Positions 35,105 through 45,034 of a stretch of DNA of 64,000 nt are shown piece by piece. Position numbers and translations under genes: made by a program. Positions within the stretch are counted from its first letter, which is position 1. Every line of letters starts with the position of its first letter. The DNA is taken from the NCBI GenBank assembly GCA_963746325.1, contig CAVVBC010000036.1, positions 278,127 through 342,126 of the forward strand, in the 5' to 3' direction. The stretch is from RPQJ01 sp963746325. Its GTDB lineage: Bacteria; Pseudomonadota; Gammaproteobacteria; Steroidobacterales; Steroidobacteraceae. The notes under the pieces were generated by a model. It searched no databases and was not told the DNA's origin. It saw nothing but the letters and a program-made list of their open reading frames with translations.

Positions 35105-35238
35105 GGCACGTGCGCTGCTGCGGGGTGAGGCCTGCAGCGTGCTTGCGCGCGAACCCGCGCGACAGCCGAATTAATGGCTGTTTTTCATGGTTTCACAGAC
35201 GGACTGGACCGCGGTGCGCGCGGCCTCTCAGTGGCTGG

Positions 35239-35668
35239 TCAACGTGCCCAGCAATCAGTGACGGCAACGTTGCCGCTGTCCTTGGCCGTTTTCGCACCGG
35301 TCTCGTCGATGGAAAAAATATCGCAATGCGTGTCGTCGGCCTGGCCTCCTGCCGCGGTGGCCGTCGCCGTGAAACCGTCGGCGTCGGCTGCCGCGATCGC
35401 AATCGTGTAATAGCCGTTCTCGGTCGTCGCCCCCAGGCCCAGCCCGTCCGGCGGCGCAGACGGCCAGATCCGTCGTGTACGTGTTGTTCTGCAGGTAAAA
35501 CTTTTCCTGGGCCGCTGCCAGGTTAAGCAACGCCGCCTTGGCTTCAACCCGGTGCGATCGCAGCTGGAATTGCCGGTAGCTGGGGAGCGCGACGGTGGCG
35601 AGCAGCGCGACGATCGCCACCACGACGACCAGCTCGATCAGGGTCACGCCTCGCATCTTTTTTCGCAT
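35239..35668 (-). CDS. pilE: Type IV pilin (PilE-like) after pilY1, one frameshift
   Basis: ATG 35668 follows GGAG. MRKKMRG^VTLIELVVVVAIVALLATVALPSYRQF with Glu5, then EAKAALLNLAAAQEKFYLQNN. The frame breaks near 35460 (one extra base); the following frame gives APPDGLGLGATTENGYYTIAI and ends GNVAVTDCWAR. Corrected length about 142 aa. Last gene of the pilY1-containing set. Confidence 0.8.
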
Positions 35669-35729
35669 CGGATCGCTCCTTCAGGGTATCGGGCAGGGAC
35701 GCCGGGCCTGCCCGGCGTCCCTGGCCTGC

Positions 35730-38700
35730 TCAGTTCGAACCGCGCTGTTCCCAATAGGTTCTCACCGGTGGGTTGGTGAGGCCAGTACCGCAGTTCTCCA
35801 GGCCGACGAGGCAGATCGGCGGCACCGCGGGCGGGTTCGGGTTGTCTTCGTCAGCATCGGGAGTCGGGAACACGAAGATTGCTTCCGGGGCGATGCTGCC
35901 CTGGGCCAGTTCCTTGAACCGATCGCTGATGTCGCTCGGCGGGGAGGTGGGATCGCTGAAATTCACCACCGGCTTGCCGGTCGCTGCGTCCACGACATAG
36001 AGCCGGTTCAGGCCGACGGTCGCAACGCAGTACTCCGGGTTGTAGTCGCGTTCTTGCGGCGAGTACGTCGTGAAGTAAATGCGGTTCTGGAACGTGCGCG
36101 ACTCCGCCAGGACCTTGTCACCCACGTCCTGCAGGTTCATGCGCCAGCCGACACCACCCGCCGGTATCGTCGGGTTCATGCCGACATCCTCCGGTGACGT
36201 CGAGCAGCCGCGTGTCGCCATCCGTGATGATCTGGTGGCACGGCGACGTTTCCGTCGTGCCGCAGGTGGTCTTGTACTGCGCGGTCTGCACCTGCGTGAA
36301 CACCTTGAAGTCGCGCAGGCTGTAGAAGCGGTTGACGACCGTCACGTCCGTGATCGGCTTTTCGCGGTGTCCCGAGCCGATGCCGACGTTGATGAAGTTG
36401 TTCGCACCCACTTTCATCAGCGAGACGTCCGGAGCGTAGAAGAAGCGGCGGTTCTTGGTCGCATCGGTCTTGTCGGAGAGGTCGCCGTTGCCGAGCGAGG
36501 CAAAGACCCCGCCCCAGACCAGGTCGGCGGCCGACTGGCCGTTGCGGATGTCGAAGCGCCAGACGCGCCCGCCCATGTCGGCGGCATACATGCGGTCGGC
36601 GAAGCCGTCGCCCGACAGGTCGACCACGCGCACGTCGCCGGGGATCGAGTTCGTCATCTTGGCGAGCGACAGCTGCGCGCTGGTGTCCGACGTCGGGCCG
36701 GCGCGCCAGATCAGGCTGCCGGTGACGGCGTCCACCATGAAGACCTGGTTGCCGACGCTGTCCGCCACGTAGCCGACCGTGTCCTGGACGATGTCGTAAC
36801 CGCCGCCGAACACCAGCACCATCTTGTCGGGGTTGCTGCTGGTCCAGGTGCGGTTGACGTTGACCCGCGCGACCGTCGGCGCGGACCAGGTCTGGCCGAC
36901 GCCCGGCAAGTCGCGACGGTCCGAGGATCCACAGCAGCTTCGGCGCGGTGCGGACCGTCACGTCGAGGCCGATGTAGCTGGAGCCGCCGCGGCGCATGCC
37001 GAAGTACAGGTACACCTTGTCCTTCTCGATCTCCTGGATGTCGGGGATGCCGTTGATGTCCGTGCCGTCGGGCTCGATCGTGCCGTTGCCGTTGCGGTCG
37101 AGCCGAACCACGCGGACCGCACCGTCCAGGCCGTACGTGCGTGAGGTCACGTCGTCGTTCTCGTACAGCTTCTCGATGCGGTCGAGCATCAGGCGCGGCA
37201 CGAAGGCCCAGAGTTCCTCACCCGTCTTGGCATTGATCGCCTGCAGGTAGCCGTCGTTCGTCGTCGCGTACAGGGTAAGGTCCGGATCGTCCGCCGGCCC
37301 GCCGTAGATGACCGTCGCCGGACGCGAGTGCAGCGGATCGCCCATGTCCTTGCGGGCTTCCGTGATATCGTTGTTGCCGTTCTCGTCGAGGACGTCGTGA
37401 CCGTACGCCCAGTCCACGAGGTCGCCGACGGGCGGCCGGCCCGACGACCGCCACGTTCGAGACGACGCCGAGCAGCAACAGGTTGGCGAGCGTCAGGTTG
37501 CCCGCGTCTTCAACTCGGACAGGTCCTCGGTCAGCGTCCCCGAGTTGGCGGTCAGGTTGCTGTAGATCTTGCGGGTCGCCGGGGTTCTTCAGTTCACCCG
37601 CGGCGCCGCCCATCTCGGCGTCGGCGCCGTCCGCCATGTCGGACCAGAAGCTCTGCGAGCCAGTCGCGAAGAAGCCGTTGTTCGGGTCGACCGCCGCATT
37701 GTCGTTCACGTCGCGGATCTCGCCGTCCTGCGTGACCCGGTACTTCTTGATGTTGCCGAGCCAGCGATAGGAGGTGGCCGGCTTGAAGACCGACATGTAC
37801 AGGTAGTTCAGGTTCTGGGTGCGGTTGAACGCGTTCACGGCCACCGTCGGCGACGTGAACGTCGTCGTCTGCTCGAGGATCTTGGAGATGATCTCCGAGA
37901 AGGCCTCGGTCAGTTCGGCCGTGTCGGCGGCCGCGTAGTACTTGCCGCCGCCGCGCTGCGCCACCTTCTCGAGGAACGCGGTGCCGGACGCCACGTCGTC
38001 GCCGAAGCCGATCCAGTAGCTGGTGACGTTCTGCACGCCCGGCCGGTCCGCGCGCAGGTCCGATTCGTTCAGCCACTTGGCCAGGTCGTCGGTGCACTTG
38101 CCGTTGCCCTCGGTGCCGTCGCACTTGGCACTGCCGGTCATCCTTGGCGAAGTCGGGCAGGCCCTCGATGCGCGTGTTCGCCTCGTTGTCCTGCGTCGGC
38201 AGGCCGTCCGTCAGGAAGACGATGTAGTTCTTCTGGCAGTCCTGGTCCGCCGGCGAGTCGTACAGGGTCTTGTCCGAGGCGTTGCGCGAAGCGGTGACGC
38301 TCGGCGTGTCGCCGTTGGGGGTGCTGGTGAACTTGTCGGACTTGCTGAAGGCGCGTTCGGGTAGCGCCGGGAACAGGTCTGGTCCGCGCCGCCGCCGAAG
38401 TACACCTTGTCGCCGCGGAAGTACTGCGTGGCTTCGTAGAGCGTCTCGGACAGCGGGGTCCAGCCGGCAGCGTTCCAGGAGTTGATCTCCGTCTTCATCG
38501 CGGCGCGGTTGTCTTCGATCCTGCCCATCTCCTTCACGACCATGCCGCCCTGCGCCGCGGCGTCGTTGTCGCTGCCCGTGTCGTTGCTGTAGCGCATCAG
38601 GCCGACGTTGACGTTGTCGTCGAGGTTGGTCAGCAGCGTGGTCAGCACCTCCTGCATGATCTCCAGGCGGGTGCGCGTGATGGTGGAACTCGCCTTCCAG

Positions 38701-39303
38701 TTGAGGTAGTTGCCGGAATAGAACGTGATCGGCTCACCGCGGCTCCAGTCGATCTTGTTGGCGAGATTGCTGGACCACGGGCCGTTGGTCGAGCCGTCGG
38801 CGGCATACTTCTTCGTCGACGCATCGGTCTGGCCGTGCAGGCCCTCATCCGCCGCGCACTCGATCCAGCTGCTGTCGTCGCCGGCCGAGAGCGCTTCCCA
38901 GCGATTCCTGCTCGACCGCCAGCGCGCGGCTTTCGCGACATACGCGATGCCCGACGACGTCAGGTTCGGCTGGGCTGCATTGCAGGTGAATACAGTCGCG
39001 TTGACGTACTGATCGGTGCTGCAGCTTGGGTACCTTGTTGTCGTCCGACCAGTAGATCCGGTCCGTCCGGCACGAGCCGCTGTAGGTGTCGGCCGGGTTG
39101 AAGGACACCTGGGTCGTCACGTTCGTGTCCATGCTGCCCGACGTGTCCATGATGAACAGGATGTTGGGACGTGACGGCGCCGCCGCGACGGCCGCGCCGA
39201 CGAACAGTTCGGTGTCGTCGGCCCCGGCAGGAGCACTGGACAGCAGCACGACGGCCGCGGCAGCGGCCAGCGTGGCCAGCGATCGCATCCTGGAGGTCGT
39301 CAT
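35730..39303 (-). pseudogene. pilY1: Type IV pilus tip adhesin/assembly factor PilY1, eight frameshifts as read
   Basis: ATG 39303 gives a signal peptide (LATLAAAAAVVLLSSAPAGA), then a von Willebrand A-like domain with the MIDAS-type NILFIMDTSGSMDTN, YIVFLTDGLPTQDNEAN, and a C-terminal beta-propeller (VDWAYGHDV, YAATNDGYLQAI-like, LVFGGGYDIVQDT, DVRVVDLSGDGFADRMYAADMGGRVWRFDI), ending RTYWEQRGSN. About 1190 aa when corrected. Breaks at about 39024, 38380, 38141, 37580, 37501, 37434, 36912 and 36190; six act as +1 and two (38380, 37501) as -1. Domains on both sides of every break are well conserved, which favours sequencing error over decay. Confidence 0.85.
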
Positions 39304-39718
39304 GACTTGGTCCTCGGTTCGTTGGCGCCGCGCTGCGAGGCCCTGGCGGGCTGTTTCGCGGGCACGTCGGCGGCGTCGAGCTGCGTCCGCAGGATCGAGG
39401 CGCGTGACGCGCTGGGTCTTCGTCTCGTAGGACACGTCGAAGGGTGTTGGCGCCCCGCGCCGCGTACTTGCGCAGCGTCGCGAGCGGCACCGGATCGCCG
39501 GCCGACGAAATACTCGGCTGCTTGCGTCGAGTCTCAGGTGGAGCATGTTGCAGCCCGCGCAGGGGGTGATGCTCCACGTGCCGGACGCCGAGCTGGGCAC
39601 GGACAGGGAAATCCGTGCTCGATTCGATGCCGGTGTACAGGACCTTCTCGGCCTGGCTCCAGGCTGCCGGGTGCCGCGCCGCACAGGCGATGGTGGCAAT
39701 CAGCGCTTTCTTGAACAT
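39300..39718 (-). pseudogene. Small secreted protein between pilX and pilY1, five frameshifts as read
   Basis: ATG 39718 opens MFKKALIATIACAARHPAAWS, a signal-peptide-like start. By eye one protein of about 135 aa can be rebuilt by removing single bases near 39616, 39508, 39496, 39443 and 39395: GTWSITPCAGCNMLHLRL, a C-x2-C motif, then YFVGGDPVPLATLRKYAARG, FDVSYETKTQRVTRL and an Ala/Pro/Arg tail whose stop overlaps the pilY1 start (ATGA). Family not recognised. The consistency of the rebuilt product supports a real gene. Confidence 0.55.
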
Positions 39719-39748
39719 GTTGTTCTCTCTCCGGTGGCGGTGCGGTGT

Positions 39749-40285
39749 TCAGCCGCCGCTCGGTCCGACGATGTAGAAGCTCTGTCGATGTTCCGACTGC
39801 GCGCCGCGATCCGACGTGCCGAAACTGTCGACGACGAAGTGATAGGCCTCGAAGCCCGTGCCGATGCTGTAGCCGCCGCTGGGGACGGGTGTCTGGCCGG
39901 ACTGGAGGTCGAAACGCATGAAGTACTCGCACTGCTGCGCGTCGCGTCGGCGTCGTCGACCTCCGGGCAGTTCGCGATCGGCTGGCCCGTCCCGCGCGTC
40001 GGCACCGGACGGAGTGCCGCCACGTTGTCGTAGGTGCCGATCGGCACGTTGGTGTCATAGATGCCGGCAGCGAGCGCCTGCTCGATGCCCGCATCGGCGG
40101 CCTGGAACGAGCGCTCCTGGTACTGCGCGTTGCCGGCCATCAGCAGTTCGAGCGAGGCGGTGGTCATGCCGGAGATGGCCAGCAGCGTCAGGACGAGCAG
40201 CAGGATGAGTCCGACGACGAGAGCGGCGCCCGCTTCGCCTCGCGGCGCCAGCCGGACGGAGCGGCGAGCGTTGGCAGGTCGTCAT
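39749..40285 (-). pseudogene. pilX: Minor pilin PilX-like, two frameshifts as read
   Basis: ATG 40285 overlaps the pilW stop. One extra base near 40240 separates the start from GEAGAALVVGLILLLVLTLLAISGM; then QYQERSFQAADAGIEQAL, the PilX signature. A second break near 39945 (acts as -1) leads to QQCEYFMRFDLQSGQTPVPSGGYSI and the end FYIVGPSGG. About 178 aa when corrected. Confidence 0.75.
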
Positions 40286-41297
40286 GCGCGTGTGTTCCGG
40301 ATGTGGATCGTCTTGGTGAGGAGGATGCGCCGGTAGTTGTCGTCAGGCGTCACCACGGCGGCCATGTCGGCGTACTGGAAGCCGGTATCGTTGACGTAAC
40401 CGATCTCGCGCTCCTCTGCGCGGATGCGCAGCCAGATCGTCGCCGAGACCACGACGCCATTCGCCGGCACCGCACCCGGGTTCACGTACTGGTCGATGTT
40501 CGTGTCGCCGTTCGTGTCGACGCCCAGGCGCACCTGCAGGTCTTCGACGCCCGGGACGATCTCCTCGTCGATGAAGGCGTTGCCGGCGGCGCCGCTCGCG
40601 TTGGCGAACCGCTTGCGGCGGAGCGACGGCACGTCGTTGCGGTTGGTCGAGCGCGACGACACGTAGTAGACGTGCGCCTCGAGTTCGCGGGACTGGGAGG
40701 CGGGGGGCAGGTAGTCCGCCGGGATGCAGCGCCTGGTCGGTGGGATCGGTGCAGGCCGGTACGAACAGCGTGCCCCGGATCCGGCTGGTCTGCAGGTAGA
40801 TCCGGTTCGCGTCCAGGGCGGCCGGCTGCGTCGCGTTCGCGCGACGTATCCACAGCGTGTCGGTGCCGGCCAGGTAATTGTTGGCCGCGCAGGTCAGCGC
40901 ATAGGAGTTGTTCGAGCCGCCGACGTACTCGTCCAGGTTGAGCACGAAATAGTTGCTCGGCGCGGTCGACTGTGCCGCAGACAGCGGCGTTCGCTTGCTG
41001 CGTCGCGTTGAAGTCGGCGGGCGGCGGCTGCCCGATCGGCGCGCGATTGACGATGTAGTCGGCGCGATTGCTCATGCCCCAGAAGTTCGCCATGCGGACG
41101 TCGGTCTCGACCACGTCCATGGCGAGCCGGCCGATTTCCTGCAGGCGCGCGACGCTCTCGGCGGTGCGATACGTGCTGCGGCTCTGGCTGAACACCGTGA
41201 CCGCGCCGAGGATCAGGAACAACCCGATCACCATGGCCACCATGAGTTCGATGAGGCTCACGCCGAACTGGCGCATTCGATTCGTGCTTGCGTTCAC
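40282..41297 (-). pseudogene. pilW: Minor pilin PilW-like, two frameshifts as read
   Basis: GTG 41297 has GAGGA upstream. MRQFG^VSLIELMVAMVIGLFLILGAV with Glu5, EIGRLAMDVVETDVRMANFWGM, then breaks near 40968 and 40732 (both +1). Downstream frames give YVGGSNNSYALTCAANNYLAG, YLPPASQSRELEAHVYYVSS, GVEDLQVRLGVDTNGD and the end LLTKTIHIRNTRA, the same ending as the PilW at 33074. Confidence 0.8.
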
Positions 41298-41308
41298 GGC
41301 GCGCGTCC

Positions 41309-41765
41309 TCAGATCTCGATCCGTAGCTGGTAAGTCACGGGATCGTCCTGGCCAAGTTCGTCCCAGCTGACACCGACGACGTACGCCGCCGGCGTCGTCG
41401 CCGTTCGGCGCGGTATAGGTGACGTCCGCGGTGCCTCCCGGCAATTGCGCCGCAATCTGGTTCGTCCAGTCGGTGAGGTCGGCGATGGCGATGGCATTGC
41501 CGCCGGCCGCCGGATCGCAGGGACTGCCGCAGGCGTAGGCAGCGGCAGGATTGCGGTTGGACCGCATGCGGTCCCCGATATCGGTGGCCAGGTTCACGGC
41601 CTGCGTGCGGTAAGAGCGAAGTGCGGTTGGCGCGCAGGGTTTCGACGTAGAGCGCGGCAATGCCGAGCAGGCCGACGGACAGGACGATCAGGGCGACCAT
41701 CGCCTCGACCAGCGTGAATCCACGTTGCGACGCAATGCGGCTGAACCGGCGCGGTTGCGGGTCAT
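41309..41765 (-). pseudogene. pilV: Minor pilin PilV-like, frameshifted as read
   Basis: ATG 41765 has GGAGG 6 bp upstream and overlaps the fimT stop, but G^FTLVEAMVALIVLSVGLLGIAAL is in another frame, so either one extra base lies near 41725-41755 or translation starts at TTG 41778. Two more +1 breaks near 41622 and 41392 separate ETLRANR, AVNLATDIGDRMRSN and AAYVVGVSWDELGQ, the last leading to the end TYQLRIEI. About 150 aa when corrected. Confidence 0.75.
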
Positions 41766-42378
41766 GGGCAGCCTCCAAAGGCGGTGACCGTGGCCTTGGT
41801 GCGGAACACCGACGGCCGCCCGGTCGGCAGGACCTCGATCGCTCGCGCAGCGGAGTCGCCGCCGGCGCTGGTCACGTTGCCGCGCACGTCGCACAGCACG
41901 AAGCGGTTGACGTTCTCCGTCTCGATGACGGGGAAGCCGGTCGGCAGGAAGATCGCCCGGATCTCGTCGGCGTCCGTAACGACCGTGATGCTCTCCGGCA
42001 GACTGCGCGATCCCGCAGGATCACCTCGGCGCCGTCGACCTCGCCGTTGCCGTCCGTCGCCGCGAGCGATCGCCGGGTCCTCGTCGTCGACGAAGATGAT
42101 CCAGCGATTGAAGGGGTCGGTATCGTCCGCGTCGCACGCTGCCCCGTCCTGCGACTTGCACAGGGTAATCGGGACCCGGCGCTTGACGGCCTCGGAGCGG
42201 GCGAAGTTGAAGTCCGAGATGATGTCGTTCGCGGACGCGGACATGCGGCTGTTGCGGACGAATTCCTGCATGTTCGGCAGGCCGATGCCAGCAGCACCGC
42301 CAGCAGGGTGATGGCGAACATCAGTTCGATCAGGGTGAAACCGGATTGCTTGGCTGTTGCATCTTGAACAGGAAGCAT
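41762..42378 (-). pseudogene. fimT: Minor pilin FimT/GspH-like, three frameshifts as read
   Basis: ATG 42378, MLPVQDATAKQSG^FTLIELMFAITLLAVLL with Glu5. Breaks near 42287 (-1), 42058 (+1) and 42012 (-1) separate IGLPNMQEFVRNSRMSAS, FNFARSEAVKRRVPITLCKSQ, TDGNGEVDGAEVILRD and SLPESITVVTDADEIR; the end is VTAFGGCP. First gene of the pilY1-containing set (fimT-pilV-pilW-pilX-unknown-pilY1-pilE). Confidence 0.78.
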
Positions 42379-42452
42379 AGGTCGCCGCGCTCTCCCTGAA
42401 ACCGTGCCCCGACGGGCGGTCCGCCGCCCACGACGAGCGGCGAACTATTTGA

Positions 42453-42680
42453 CTATGTGCAGACCCAGGGCCCGCCCGATGCGCTGCGGCTGGAAATCCG
42501 CGGCCGTCCGGTCTGGCTGATGATCACGCGCGCGCGGCCCGTGAGCCGCGGTCGTCGCAGAACGTGACGGTCGCGGGACGGCCCGAATGGACGGAAGGAT
42601 AGGGTGCTGCGATTGGACGTAATGTGACCTGCGTCCCACGGTTCGTTGCCTGCCACGGCGACATTGCGGTCTTGCCACGA
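42453..42680 (-). pseudogene. 3' remnant of a third FimT/GspH-like pilin
   Basis: HITSNRSTLSFRPFGPS followed, after a one-base shift, by ATVTFCDDRG and RVIISQTGRPRISS, ending GGPWVCT and stop. This is the C-terminal half of a FimT protein (compare NRTTLSF...IVSQPGRPRI at 34547). No N-terminal prepilin signal exists upstream, where the fur promoter lies, so this copy is truncated. Confidence 0.65.
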
Positions 42681-42725
42681 AACACACGGGTTTGTGCGGA
42701 TTCAGGGTCGACCGCCCCCTACCTT

Positions 42726-42731
42726 TATAAT
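42726..42731 (+). promoter_or_regulatory. -10 box (TATAAT) upstream of the Fur-family gene
   Basis: A perfect TATAAT 35 bp before the GTG start. No convincing -35 at the right distance, so an activator or an extended element may be needed. Confidence 0.5.
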
Positions 42732-42765
42732 CAGTCCACTTTTTCTGACTCCCCGGACCAAGCCC

Positions 42766-43167
42766 GTGAATGCAGTCAGCAGTCTTCTCGAACGACACGG
42801 CATCCGCCCGACCCAGCAGCGCGTCAAGGTTGCGGAGGTGCTGCTGGCGGCCCCAGTGCACCTGACGGCCGAGCAGTTGCTCATCACGCTGCGCGAGTCC
42901 CCCAGCCGGGTCTCCAAGGCCACCGTCTACAACACGCTCAAGCTGTTCGTGGACCACGGGCTGGTGCGCCAGATCCACCTGGACCCCGAGCGGTGCGTGT
43001 ACGACTCACGGATGTCCCCGCACCACCATTTCCAGCACGTCGATACGGGCGAGATGCGCGACATCGACCCCGATGCCCTCGAGCTGGCCCGGCTGCCCCC
43101 GCTGCCGTCCGGCACCGAAATCGACGGTGTCGAGGTCGTGATCCGGGTGCGCCGGCCCGCAGGCTGA
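42766..43167 (+). CDS. Fur-family metal/iron regulator, Irr/PerR-like
   Basis: 133 aa from GTG 42766. Winged-helix domain RHGIRPTQQRVKVAEVLLAA...VSKATVYNTLKLFVDHGLVRQI (recognition helix TVYNTL), then the metal-site region RMSPHHHFQHVDTGEM and EIDGVEVVIRVR. Both CxxC pairs of classical Fur are missing (one Cys, in ERCVYD), so no structural zinc site; the HHH cluster and ending recall Irr-type regulators. Family is certain, effector is not. Confidence 0.85.
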   Translation: MNAVSSLLERHGIRPTQQRVKVAEVLLAAPVHLTAEQLLITLRESPSRVSKATVYNTLKLFVDHGLVRQIHLDPERCVYDSRMSPHHHFQHVDTGEMRDIDPDALELARLPPLPSGTEIDGVEVVIRVRRPAG

Positions 43168-43197
43168 GTTCGGCTTCCACCCGCCCGGGCGAATCCT

Positions 43198-43203
43198 TAT
43201 AAT
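43198..43203 (+). promoter_or_regulatory. -10 box of the tRNA-Thr promoter
   Basis: TATAAT 34 bp before the tRNA. TTCCAC at 43175-43180, 17 bp upstream, is a weak -35. Confidence 0.5.
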
Positions 43204-43208
43204 GCGCG

Positions 43209-43227
43209 CCCCTCCGCGCCGGAGGGG
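43209..43227 (+). other. Hairpin in the tRNA-Thr 5' leader
   Basis: CCCCTCC-GCGCC-GGAGGGG, a 7-bp GC-rich stem at the expected transcript 5' end, just before the tRNA. It may protect or position the precursor for RNase P. Confidence 0.4.
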
Positions 43228-43237
43228 GCTGCGCAGA

Positions 43238-43313
<76 letters not shown>

Positions 43314-43320
43314 TTTCCCA

Positions 43321-44169
43321 GTGAAACACGCACTCGAGTCCACGCTGCTTGGCTTCCTGTACGCGGCGCTGGGTCTCGTGGCGTGGCTGATGCACCGCCT
43401 GGGCTGGCGCCGCGAGCTGGTACGCCGCCACCTGGCCCGTTGTCTCCCCGATACCGACGAATCCGGGCGCCGCGACATCGAAGCGGGCTTTTACCGGCAC
43501 CTCGGGCAGCTGGCCGCCGAATTCCTCGCGCAGCGCTTGCTTTCGCCGGAGGCGCTGGCCGCACGGGTCCGGTTCCGGAATCCAGAGGTCGTCCGGCAGG
43601 TCCTGGCGGCGCAGGGCGGGCGGGTGCTGATCCTCTCGTCCCACCACGCCAACTGGGAATGGCTGCTGGCGCGCTGCTCCAGCGCATTCGACGAGCCGCT
43701 CACCGCCGCCTACAAGCCGACGCGCCGCGAAACTGTCGACCGCGTGCTGCGGGGCTGGCGCGAGCGCTTCGGTTGCCGGATGGTGAAGGCGAAGGACCTG
43801 GTGCCACACCTGCTCGAACAGCGCGGCAAGGTGCGGCTGCTGGCCATGCTGGCCGACCAGTCGCCGCCCGCCCGGACCGAGCAGCAGGCCTGGATCGAGT
43901 TCTTCGGCCAGCCCACTTCGTTCTACCGCGGCCCGGGCTGGATCGGTGCCAAGCTGGGGTACGCCGTGTACCTTGCAGCGATGCATCGCGAACGGCGTGG
44001 ACACTACGTGGTGGAATTCATCGAGCTGGCGCCCGCCGGCGCGCGGCTCGGGCCCGAGCAGATCCTCGCGGCCTACTGCAGCACGCTGGAGCAGCACGTT
44101 CGGCGTTACCCCGAGCAGTACTTCTGGGCGTACAACCGCTGGAAGCGGGAGAAGCCCTTGTATGGCTGA
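43321..44169 (+). CDS. LpxL/HtrB-like lipid acyltransferase (first of a pair)
   Basis: 282 aa from GTG 43321, 8 bp after the tRNA, with no clear Shine-Dalgarno. N-terminal hydrophobic anchor, then SSHHANWEWLL, the HxxNWE-type active-site motif of lipid A secondary acyltransferases, and LLAMLADQSPPARTEQQAWIEFFGQPTSFYRG, the family acceptor motif. Ends FWAYNRWKREKP. Overlaps the next, related gene by 8 bp. Exact acyl acceptor unknown. Confidence 0.85.
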   Translation: MKHALESTLLGFLYAALGLVAWLMHRLGWRRELVRRHLARCLPDTDESGRRDIEAGFYRHLGQLAAEFLAQRLLSPEALAARVRFRNPEVVRQVLAAQGGRVLILSSHHANWEWLLARCSSAFDEPLTAAYKPTRRETVDRVLRGWRERFGCRMVKAKDLVPHLLEQRGKVRLLAMLADQSPPARTEQQAWIEFFGQPTSFYRGPGWIGAKLGYAVYLAAMHRERRGHYVVEFIELAPAGARLGPEQILAAYCSTLEQHVRRYPEQYFWAYNRWKREKPLYG

Positions 44170-45034
44170 GGCTGCGCCCCTGGCTCACGGCGACAGCCGG
44201 CGCGTGCCGGAGACGTTCGGCCTGCGGCTGCGTTACGCGGTGGCCGCACTGGTGTTCTTCCTGGGCTATCGCGTGTTCGGGCTGCGCCGCGAGGTGATAC
44301 GCGGCAACCTGGCGCGATCGTTGCCGGATTCAACGGACGCCGAGCGCAACCGGGTGCGGGTGGATTTCGTGCGGCGCCAGTCCGAACTGCTGGCCGAACT
44401 CGATTACTCGCGCGTGCTGACGGCGGAAGAACTGCGCCAGCGTGTTCGCGTCATCGACCCCGCGGGCGTGCTCGCGGCCAGCGATCGGATCGTGCTGGTC
44501 GCGGGACACCAGTGCAATTTTGAATGGCTGCTGCTGCGCATGTCGCTGGAAATGGGCTCGACCATGGTCTGCGTCTACAAGCAGATGAAATCGAGCTGGG
44601 CAGAAAACTATTTCGGCGCGATACGCTCGAAATTCGGCGCCGTCCTGCTGCCCTCGACCCAGATCCGGCAGCAGTTGCGCTCGATCCGCACTGCGCGCGC
44701 GTTCGGGCTCGTGGCCGACCAGGTGCCGCGGACCAGCCCGGAACGGCACTGGACCCGCTTCCTGCACCAGGACACGGCGTTCTTCATGGGACCGGAGCGA
44801 ATGGCCCGCCTGCTGCGGGCCCGCACCGTCTACCTGTCGATGCGGCGCAGCGGCCGCGGACTGTACGAAGTGGTCATCGAGCCGCTGACGGCGGCAGGCG
44901 AGCGGCTCGCCGACGGCCAGACGACGGAGCGCTACGCCCGCGTGCTCGAGCGCGACATCAACGCCGATCCCGCCGGCTGGTGGTGGTCGCACAAGCGGTG
45001 GAAGAAGCTGGAAGGGGATAGGGGAAGGGACTAG
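44162..45034 (+). CDS. LpxL/HtrB-like lipid acyltransferase (second of a pair)
   Basis: 290 aa from ATG 44162. AGHQCNFEWLLLRMSLEMG corresponds to the active-site block but with Gln-Cys-Asn-Phe in place of the usual residues; AFGLVADQVPRTSPERHWTRFLHQDTAFFMGPERMA is the acceptor motif; ends WWWSHKRWKK. The last residues (GDRGRD) and stop are encoded by the G-rich tract that starts at 45012, so the tail is repeat-derived. Confidence 0.83.
   Translation: MAEAAPLAHGDSRRVPETFGLRLRYAVAALVFFLGYRVFGLRREVIRGNLARSLPDSTDAERNRVRVDFVRRQSELLAELDYSRVLTAEELRQRVRVIDPAGVLAASDRIVLVAGHQCNFEWLLLRMSLEMGSTMVCVYKQMKSSWAENYFGAIRSKFGAVLLPSTQIRQQLRSIRTARAFGLVADQVPRTSPERHWTRFLHQDTAFFMGPERMARLLRARTVYLSMRRSGRGLYEVVIEPLTAAGERLADGQTTERYARVLERDINADPAGWWWSHKRWKKLEGDRGRD

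Noticed and set aside
35162..35185. ACAGCC/GGCTGT hairpin with T-run as terminator of the pilus operon
   Set aside because: The T-run lies on the plus strand, while the pilus genes are on the minus strand; no plus-strand gene ends here.
35730..39303. PilY1 frameshifts as contingency (phase-variation) switches
   Set aside because: The indels are not at long homopolymers or repeats and there are eight of them; one switch would suffice. Sequencing error is simpler.
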